11,269 nucleotides of DNA from an uncultured Clostridia bacterium (GTDB taxonomy: Bacteria; Bacillota; Clostridia; Christensenellales; Borkfalkiaceae). The translations under genes were made by a program, and so were the position numbers. Positions 6,209 to 11,269 of this stretch are shown one piece after another; positions within the stretch are counted from its first letter, which is position 1; each line of letters begins with the position of its first letter. Location of the stretch: the NCBI GenBank assembly GCA_947589335.1, contig CANPZH010000041.1, positions 1 to 11,269 on the forward strand, read 5' to 3'. Under the pieces are notes generated by a model that saw only the letters and a list, made by a program, of their open reading frames with translations, was not told the origin of the DNA and did not search any database.

Positions 6209-6643
6209 AGCCGTCTCTCCTTTCTTGATTTTCGCCAAATAGGTCTCGAGAATGTATGCCGCGGCGAGCGAATCGACGTTCTTCGTGCGCTTGTCCTTGC
6301 GCGCGCTGATCCCCATCGCCGCGAGGTCGCCCCGCGCCTCCCGCGTGGTGTAGCGTTCGTCCTCCGGGAGGACGGGGAGATCGGTCGCGCGGCGGAGCGC
6401 CTCGATGAACCGTCTCGTCTTCTCCGTCTGCACGCTCTCCGTCCCGTCCGCGTTGAGCGGGAGCCCGCACACGATCGTACCGACGCCCTCCTCCTCGGCA
6501 AAGCGTGCGAGGAAGGCGACGTCCTCCTTAAGGCCGGTGCGGAAATAGGTCTTCCCGGGCATCGCGTATTCGTTGAACGGGTCGCTGACGGCGATCCCGA
6601 TCCGTCTGTCGCCCACGTCGAAGGCGGCGATCCTCTTCTCCAT
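5861..6643 (-). CDS. ruvX: RuvX/YqgF pre-16S rRNA nuclease fused to a DUF1292 domain
   Basis: The 260-residue frame (numbered from the ATG at 6643) holds two proteins that are normally separate neighbours. Residues 3-141 are a RuvX/YqgF RNase-H-like nuclease, implicated in 5' maturation of 16S rRNA. The nucleotide-site motif is AAFDVGDRRIGIAVSD with Asp9; then come IVCGLPLNADGT (57-68), DERYTTREA with Glu96, and KNVDSLAAAYILETYL with Asp124. Residues ~156-247 form an acidic DUF1292 (YrzB) domain, recognisable from NIVELVDEDGNTLRYEHVGTIEYKGEWYCFFTP and the later VAVFHLV; its function is unknown. No stop separates them. In Bacillus yrrK and yrzB are adjacent separate genes. The frame could also open at GTG 6649, but that codon lies upstream of the predicted transcription start, so ATG 6643 is preferred. 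Neither start has a spaced Shine-Dalgarno. Dual products are likely. Confidence 0.88.
   Translation of the reverse strand: MEKRIAAFDVGDRRIGIAVSDPFNEYAMPGKTYFRTGLKEDVAFLARFAEEEGVGTIVCGLPLNADGTESVQTEKTRRFIEALRRATDLPVLPEDERYTTREARGDLAAMGISARKDKRTKNVDSLAAAYILETYLAKIKKGETAMKMKEESNDYEDDGNIVELVDEDGNTLRYEHVGTIEYKGEWYCFFTPEKGAEEAEDDEDEGEEVAVFHLVGEEDDERLETIEDDELLDEVFAEFCNQYEEYEDADEARELEPDEE
6217..6223 (-). promoter_or_regulatory. Shine-Dalgarno embedded in the RuvX-DUF1292 junction
   Basis: AAAGGAG on the minus strand encodes part of the linker (Lys-Lys-Gly-Glu) and sits 8 nt before ATG 6208. It is more favourable than anything at the 5' start of the frame. This suggests that the second domain is translated independently. 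Confidence 0.8.
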
Positions 6644-6650
6644 CTCCACG

Positions 6651-6679
6651 ATTATAGCACATTTCCCGCGGAATGTAAA
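6651..6679 (-). promoter_or_regulatory. ruvX promoter (extended -10) predicted to give a leaderless mRNA
   Basis: TTTACA (6679-6674), 17-bp spacer, TATAAT (6656-6651) preceded by TGc. The expected start is G6644 or A6643, seven or eight bases past the -10. The ATG of ruvX occupies 6643-6641, so the transcript would carry zero or one base of leader. The GTG at 6649 lies inside the promoter-to-start gap and would not be transcribed from here. Confidence 0.85.
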
Positions 6680-6683
6680 GAGT

Positions 6684-6718
6684 TTTCGGCCCGCCGCGCA
6701 GGGCGCGGCGGGCCGAAA
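6684..6718 (-). terminator. GC-rich hairpin after the giant surface-protein gene, probable terminator
   Basis: Perfect 16-bp inverted repeat (arms 6718-6703 and 6699-6684) with a 3-nt loop, starting 10 bp after the TAA of the giant gene. On the minus strand it is followed by ACTCTTT rather than an unbroken T-tract. Termination is therefore probable from stem strength and position, but the U-tract is poor. Confidence 0.68.
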
Positions 6719-6728
6719 TTCCGACCGT

Positions 6729-9700
6729 TTAGCTTCTGCCTTCCGCGGAGGTCACCTCCACGATCCAGCTCACGTTGTCGTTGACGGAGATCGCACGGTC
6801 GCCCCCGTCCAGAACGAAGGTCAGCGTGTAGACGGATCCGTCCGCGGCATGCACCGTCCAGACGCCGCCCTCTTCGCCCGCCGAGAGCACGTTCACGAAG
6901 TAGTAGAGATCTTCTTCGGGATCGTAAGAGAGCATCGAGACGATCTCCTCCTTCCCCTCTCCGTCGATGAAGAAGTTGAAGAGATGGAGCCCGTCCGTCG
7001 CCTGCGCCTGGTTGAACTTGCGCTCTTCCACCGTCGCGGAGGAAAGGCTGCCGTCCTCCTTGTATGCGAGGGAGAGAAGGTATCCGTGCCCCTCCGTGAT
7101 CGTGCCCGTGCGGTCGTTGTACTCGGGAATGACGTCTACGATCCACGCGCTCTTCCCCTCCGGGCCGAACCCGGAGCCGAAGGAGGTCGTCACGACCGAA
7201 TTTCCCTTCGAAAGGACGAGCAGAGTCGCGTCTCCCCTCTTGGGATTTCCGTAGAAGGTGTAGGCGTTGCTGTACACATATCTGCCCACGCCGACGGTGT
7301 AGCCGTCTGCCGCGATCTCCGAATAGGTGCCGAACAGATAGAGGACGAAATATTCGCCGTCGTCGTAGTAGCTGAGGAGATACTGCACGCCCTTATCGTC
7401 GGTGAAGACGAGCATGTAGCGCGTGCCGTTGGAGCTGTCGGAACCGATCACACGGCGGGAGGACGGATCCGCATGGTCGAAGCGGACGACGCAATCCTCG
7501 GACTTCGTCACCCTGCCCGACGAATTGGGCAGATAGTAGAGTTCGCCGCGCAGGCTCGGCTCGCCGAGGCGGATGGGCCCGAAGCCGTAGTAATAAGTCG
7601 TGAGCGTGCTGTACACCCGCTGCCCTTCGGGAAGGTTGAGATCGTAATCGTAGTCGTCGTAGAGACTGCTCTCGACGACGCCGCCCTTGCCCGTGAAGCC
7701 GTTGTCTCCCCGCCCGGGGATATAGACGAAGCGCTCGAAGGGGGTGTAGGATCCCCCGCCGATCCCGTCGCCCGAGAAGAAGATGACGGGCTCCAAACGG
7801 ATATCGACGTCTTCGACCGACGCGTTGTAGCGGTTGACGAAGGTCACCCTCTGCGATCCCTTGTTCGTGCCGCCGTCGTCCCAGGTGAGGGTCGCGGGGA
7901 GGTTGAGCGTCGTGCTGCCGTCGGGCGTGAAGGTGAGCGTTGCGCCCACTTCGACCCCGCCTTCGAAGCTGATCGTGCCCTCCAGTACGACGCGCTCTTG
8001 CCCGCTGTAGCGGTAATAAGTCGTCCTGCCGCCGGGATTGGTGACGGTGACTTTGCTCCCCGTGTTCTCGGAGATATAGCTGTACTCGTAGGGCGCTTCC
8101 AACACGTCGGGTCCCGGGAGGGGCAGCGAGACGTGCATGTACAGATCGCCGTACTCGGCGTTCAGGAGATAGACCTCCGCGCCGGTCCCGGTGAAGAGAT
8201 AGTAGCCCATGCGGTTGCCGATGTAGGCAAGGCCGTCCGATCCGAAGGAGATCCCGTCGGAGAAGTTGTCGTTATAGTAATAGTAGTCCGTGCTGTAATG
8301 CTGGACGGCGAATCTGCCCGTGCCGTCTTCGTCGTGCCAATAGGTGAAGCAGAGATCGTCGCTCATCATGCCGCGGAGGAAGGCAAAGCTCGTCGCCCCG
8401 GGGCCGTTGTCGTCGAGATCGCTGTCCACGACGAAGAGATATCCCGGGATCCCGATCCCCTCCGAAGCGGGATAGTAGGTCCCGATCCCGTAGCCGTCGA
8501 GCACGAGGACGCTCCACTCGTCGTCGAGATAGACGCCGTACTCGCCGTCGCTGCGGACGGTGAGCTCGCCGCCGCCGAGCCGCACGATGAAGGAATAGCC
8601 GTAGCCGACGATCTCCTCTCTCATCGTGACGACGAGCTCAAGCCCCCCGAGGATGCGGTAGGTGCCCGTTCCGAGCCGCTGGGAGTGCGTCTGGTCCATA
8701 TAGTAGACGTCTCCCCTGCCGTTGAAGTAGAGGGCGTATTCGCTCCCGTTCACCGTGAGCGCATAGTAGCCGTATGCGGCGTCGAGCGGGGAGAAGCCGT
8801 CCTCCGAAAGCTCGAAGATGGACGCCGTTCCGTCCGTCGCGGTGAAGTAGAGCACGAGCCCGTCGCCGCTGAGGTAGTAGCTGCCGACCTGCTGTCTGCC
8901 GTCTGCGGAATACCGGATCGCGCGGCTGAACCCGTCTACGGTGATACTGCCGCCGTCCGCGCCCTGATAGGTCTTTTCAAACTCCGAGACCGCCGTGCCG
9001 TAGTCCCTCCTCCAATAGCGGAAGACTTCGAGGTAGGTCCCGTAGTCGTTGTAGAGGATCCGGTCCCATGTGAAGTAGAAGCGGATCGCGTCGTCGTAGG
9101 TGAAGGCGAGGATGTCGTCGCCGAGCATCGTCGTCCCGACGACCGACCAGGTCCCCTTCAGCCCGTTGTCCCAAACGCCGTCGGCGGCATAGAGCATGTT
9201 TCCGCCCGTTCCGCCCGCGGGATCGCCGTAGAGGATGACCGTCGCCATTTCGGTGTCCATGACGCCGTTTTTGACCTCGAACAGCGCCGTCTCCTGAGGA
9301 AGTTCGGAGAGAGGCCGGTATGCCGAGGGAGCACCCGTCACGCTGTCGAGCTCGAACTCGAAGTAGAGGTAGGCATAGGCCTCCGCGGCATAGTCGATCC
9401 AGGTGAACGTCCCGATCGGCGTGCCCCAATAGTCGAGGGTGATGGAGAGCGAACCGTCATACACGTCGCCGTTCTCGGCGAAGTAGAGCCCGCCCATGCC
9501 CTCGACGACGTCGGAGACGAGGATGCGGCTCTTGCCGTTTTCGGATGCGATCTCGCTGTACCGCGGACGCATCGCCGTGCTGTCGCCGTAGCAGACGTCG
9601 AGAATGTAATAGACGTCGTAATTGCTCGACCCGTTGGTCACGTTGTTGACGAGGAAGGTCATACGGTTGATGACCGCCGCCGCGGCGGAGGAGCCGAGGA

Positions 9701-11269
9701 TCGCCGTCCGCGTGAAGGTATAGCGCTGTACGGAGTGCCGCGCCGTGCCGAGCGTCTCCACGGTGACATAGCCCTCTGCCTGGTCGACGAAGACCCCGCC
9801 CGACTGCGTCATGAGCTTGGCGCGGCGGCGGACCTCCCCTCCCGACTGCTCCTCTTTGCTGTAGATCACAAGGAGAGGCATGTAGAGATCATCGGACTGC
9901 AGCAGATAATATTCGGTAAATTCGCGCGCCTCGGGGAAGAACTCCTCAAAGGTGCCGTCTTCGTGCAGGGTGAAGTAGTGGGGAACGTCCCCGAACGCCA
10001 TCGTGATCGTGGGATCGCCGAGCGCAGACTGCGTGACCGTATAGTCGCTCGCATAGACCGTCTCCCCGCAGGTGAGCACCGCGCTCTCCGGGAAGATCTC
10101 ATAGCCGTCGAGCTCCAGAGAGGCGTCTTCCCCGCCGAGCTTGCCCGTATATCCGCCCGCGTTGTCCGTGCAGGCGACGAAGGCGTAGTATTCGACGTCG
10201 TCGAGATAAATCGTGTAGAAATCGAGGGAAACGGGATCGCCCCTGCGGTTGCCGTCGTAGTCGCTCTCGTACACCTCCGCATGGATGATATAGCGCACTT
10301 CGCCCGTGCTGTAGCTGTAGATGTACCTGATGTAATATTCGCCGATGCCGTTGAGGATCGTCTCGTTATCGGTGTACATGATCCCGCCGAACCCGTCGAG
10401 GGAGACGGAGGCGCCGCTGCTGAGCTGGACGTATCCCTTGCCGTCTGCGATGCGGACGAAGCCGTAGTAGTCGTTCGCCTCGCCCTGGCTCTCGGAGAAG
10501 ACATGCTCCCCTTCCGCCTCGCCGAGACGGAAGGTAAACCCGCTCCCCGCGAGTTCGCCGTCCGGGACGATGAAGTTGTACTCCGCAAGCTGCTCGTTGA
10601 CGAGCATGATGACGCCGTCGATGGAGAGCGTCGCGTCGTCGGCGCCGTCCGAGTCGGAATCGTAGGGCGCGGTGTAATTCGCGCCGAGATATTCGTCGAT
10701 CCGCAGCACGACCGACTTGTTCAGACGGGGCGCGGCGTCGGGGCTCGGATCGTCATAGGGAGAATAGCCGTAATAGACGCCGTTGATCCCGCTCCGCTTG
10801 AAGGCGAAGGAATCGGTGAACGCCTTGCCCTCGAGCGTCGTCCCGCCGGGGAGCGTGAAGGTGAAGGCGTCGCCCTCCCGCGTGCCGCGGAATTCGACTC
10901 CGCCGCGCTCGAGGATCGCGACCTCCGGCTCGAACTGCGGGAAGAAGATGAGGTCCTGTCCGCCGTAGCGGTCCTGATAGCCGACGTCCCAGATGGCGTA
11001 GAGGGTCATGTGGTCGTCGACGGGGACTTCGTCCCCCGCCTTGTATTCCGCACGGGAGCCGGGCGCGTCCGCACGGCGGCTCCAGCCTGCAAAGCGGTAG
11101 CCGTGTACGGTAGCGCTGCTCCCGGGCGCCGTCACCGTCGCGCCGTAGAGGGCCTCGTCCGGAGGGATCGCATCGCCCGTTCCCCCTGCGGGAAGATGAA
11201 GATCGTAGCGGACGGTCATCATCTCACGGTCGAAGTAATAGTTGAGGTTGTTCAAGCCCTCCTCGGTGA
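6729..11269 (-). CDS. Giant InlB B-repeat-containing extracellular repeat protein, C-terminal part (5' end outside window)
   Basis: About 1,512 codons are visible and the frame is still open at the window edge, so the N-terminus, with any signal peptide or lipobox, is not seen. TTG at 11255 is an internal codon and serves here only to number residues (residue 1). Residues 13-89 form a Listeria-Bacteroides/InlB B-type repeat (GYRFAGWSRRADAPG...YKAGDEV...MTLYAIWD). After it come ~1,400 residues of Gly/Asp/Tyr-rich beta-type sequence with degenerate DG(Y/F) units (listed separately), few cysteines and no enzymatic motif I recognise. No LPxTG sorting signal, SLH domain or C-terminal membrane helix is present; the chain ends VEVTSAEGRS. 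Any anchor must therefore be N-terminal (inferred). InlB B-repeats occur in surface adhesins and other exported proteins. The role here is unknown; adhesion or glycan binding is speculation. Followed by its own hairpin. Confidence 0.85.
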   Translation of the reverse strand, partial: TEEGLNNLNYYFDREMMTVRYDLHLPAGGTGDAIPPDEALYGATVTAPGSSATVHGYRFAGWSRRADAPGSRAEYKAGDEVPVDDHMTLYAIWDVGYQDRYGGQDLIFFPQFEPEVAILERGGVEFRGTREGDAFTFTLPGGTTLEGKAFTDSFAFKRSGINGVYYGYSPYDDPSPDAAPRLNKSVVLRIDEYLGANYTAPYDSDSDGADDATLSIDGVIMLVNEQLAEYNFIVPDGELAGSGFTFRLGEAEGEHVFSESQGEANDYYGFVRIADGKGYVQLSSGASVSLDGFGGIMYTDNETILNGIGEYYIRYIYSYSTGEVRYIIHAEVYESDYDGNRRGDPVSLDFYTIYLDDVEYYAFVACTDNAGGYTGKLGGEDASLELDGYEIFPESAVLTCGETVYASDYTVTQSALGDPTITMAFGDVPHYFTLHEDGTFEEFFPEAREFTEYYLLQSDDLYMPLLVIYSKEEQSGGEVRRRAKLMTQSGGVFVDQAEGYVTVETLGTARHSVQRYTFTRTAILGSSAAAAVINRMTFLVNNVTNGSSNYDVYYILDVCYGDSTAMRPRYSEIASENGKSRILVSDVVEGMGGLYFAENGDVYDGSLSITLDYWGTPIGTFTWIDYAAEAYAYLYFEFELDSVTGAPSAYRPLSELPQETALFEVKNGVMDTEMATVILYGDPAGGTGGNMLYAADGVWDNGLKGTWSVVGTTMLGDDILAFTYDDAIRFYFTWDRILYNDYGTYLEVFRYWRRDYGTAVSEFEKTYQGADGGSITVDGFSRAIRYSADGRQQVGSYYLSGDGLVLYFTATDGTASIFELSEDGFSPLDAAYGYYALTVNGSEYALYFNGRGDVYYMDQTHSQRLGTGTYRILGGLELVVTMREEIVGYGYSFIVRLGGGELTVRSDGEYGVYLDDEWSVLVLDGYGIGTYYPASEGIGIPGYLFVVDSDLDDNGPGATSFAFLRGMMSDDLCFTYWHDEDGTGRFAVQHYSTDYYYYNDNFSDGISFGSDGLAYIGNRMGYYLFTGTGAEVYLLNAEYGDLYMHVSLPLPGPDVLEAPYEYSYISENTGSKVTVTNPGGRTTYYRYSGQERVVLEGTISFEGGVEVGATLTFTPDGSTTLNLPATLTWDDGGTNKGSQRVTFVNRYNASVEDVDIRLEPVIFFSGDGIGGGSYTPFERFVYIPGRGDNGFTGKGGVVESSLYDDYDYDLNLPEGQRVYSTLTTYYYGFGPIRLGEPSLRGELYYLPNSSGRVTKSEDCVVRFDHADPSSRRVIGSDSSNGTRYMLVFTDDKGVQYLLSYYDDGEYFVLYLFGTYSEIAADGYTVGVGRYVYSNAYTFYGNPKRGDATLLVLSKGNSVVTTSFGSGFGPEGKSAWIVDVIPEYNDRTGTITEGHGYLLSLAYKEDGSLSSATVEERKFNQAQATDGLHLFNFFIDGEGKEEIVSMLSYDPEEDLYYFVNVLSAGEEGGVWTVHAADGSVYTLTFVLDGGDRAISVNDNVSWIVEVTSAEGRS
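8340..10637 (-). repeat. Degenerate DG(Y/F) repeat units in the giant surface protein
   Basis: Five units can be aligned by eye. They share a strand ending in xLDG(Y/F) or a close variant, an aromatic strand 10-25 residues later, then a phenylalanine-rich strand before an acidic turn. They begin at about residues 207 (ATLSIDGV), 282 (ASVSLDGFG), 378 (ASLELDGYE), 768 (GSITVDGFS) and 913 (EWSVLVLDGYG), numbered from TTG 11255. The unit at 768-822 is the clearest: DGF, then VGSYYLSGDGLVLYF, then IFELSEDGF. Identity is too low for recent DNA-level duplication. The stretches between units may hold further, more diverged copies. Confidence 0.55.
10989..11219 (-). other. InlB B-repeat (Listeria-Bacteroides repeat) domain
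   Basis: Residues 13-89 of the giant protein, numbered from TTG 11255, carry the family landmarks in order. These are an initial V-x-Y-D strand, a GG(T) turn, GYRFAGWS, a tip loop with small and charged residues, YKAGDEV, and the closing LYAIW with conserved Trp89. The domain is a small ubiquitin-like beta-grasp module found as a spacer or binding module in bacterial surface proteins. Only one copy is visible; others may lie upstream, outside the window. Confidence 0.85.

Noticed and set aside
1258..6718. Three GC-rich hairpins (1258-1292, 5825-5853, 6684-6718) as copies of a dispersed palindromic element
   Set aside because: They share composition and short words such as CCGCCGCGC but do not align as one sequence. 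Each sits right after a stop codon, so independent terminators explain them better.
5321..6784. 487-codon plus-strand open frame spanning lon, ruvX-DUF1292 and their terminators
   Set aside because: It crosses two terminators and two promoters of the real strand and has arginine/valine-rich shadow composition.
11253..11255. TTG at 11255 as the true start of the giant protein
   Set aside because: The frame continues open to the window edge. The preceding GAGGAGG-like bases simply encode residues of the chain, and the InlB repeat would begin with no signal peptide.

Overview
The window is GC-rich bacterial chromosome in which every gene supported by the sequence lies on the minus strand. Gene content and order suggest a Firmicutes/Clostridia-type bacterium, probably an uncultivated gut or gut-like lineage. 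The evidence is rpsB followed by tsf, lon directly followed by engB (as lonA-ysxC in Bacillus), ruvX coupled to a DUF1292 gene (as yrrK-yrzB), a choloylglycine-hydrolase-type enzyme, and a very large InlB B-repeat surface protein. The GC-rich composition argues against classical low-GC bacilli. The lineage call is inference from gene order and protein style, not from a database match.

Layout from high to low coordinates, which is the direction of transcription. (1) 11269-6729: the 3' 4.5 kb of a giant extracellular repeat protein, open at the window edge and followed by a 16-bp GC-rich hairpin. (2) 6643-5861: a RuvX/YqgF nuclease fused in frame to a DUF1292 domain. It has its own extended -10 promoter that overlaps the start region, so the mRNA is predicted to be leaderless. 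A strong Shine-Dalgarno plus ATG is kept at the domain junction. A terminator follows. (3) 5683-2779: lon and engB, overlapping by 11 nt, behind an extended -10 promoter and closed by a strong intrinsic terminator. (4) 2574-1321: a membrane-anchored Ntn-type amide hydrolase with a fully consensus sigma-A promoter, a candidate operator and its own terminator. (5) 1064-1: rpsB and the start of tsf, behind an extended -10 promoter and a roughly 119-nt leader whose first bases form a hairpin.

The conserved core genes serve translation and protein quality control: S2, EF-Ts, EngB for 50S assembly, RuvX for 16S rRNA maturation, and Lon for proteolysis. The hydrolase and the giant repeat protein are the accessory, surface-facing part. 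The transcription units appear self-contained. Four sigma-A-like promoters, all with 17-bp spacers, and four hairpin terminators can be read directly. No gene-free stretch exceeds 300 bases. The longest, 1065-1320, holds the rpsB leader, its promoter and the terminator of the hydrolase gene.

No phage, IS, CRISPR, tRNA or rRNA feature was seen. The points most worth following are the RuvX-DUF1292 fusion with its embedded ribosome-binding site and predicted leaderless transcript, and the tyrosine-rich giant protein built on degenerate DG(Y/F) repeats.
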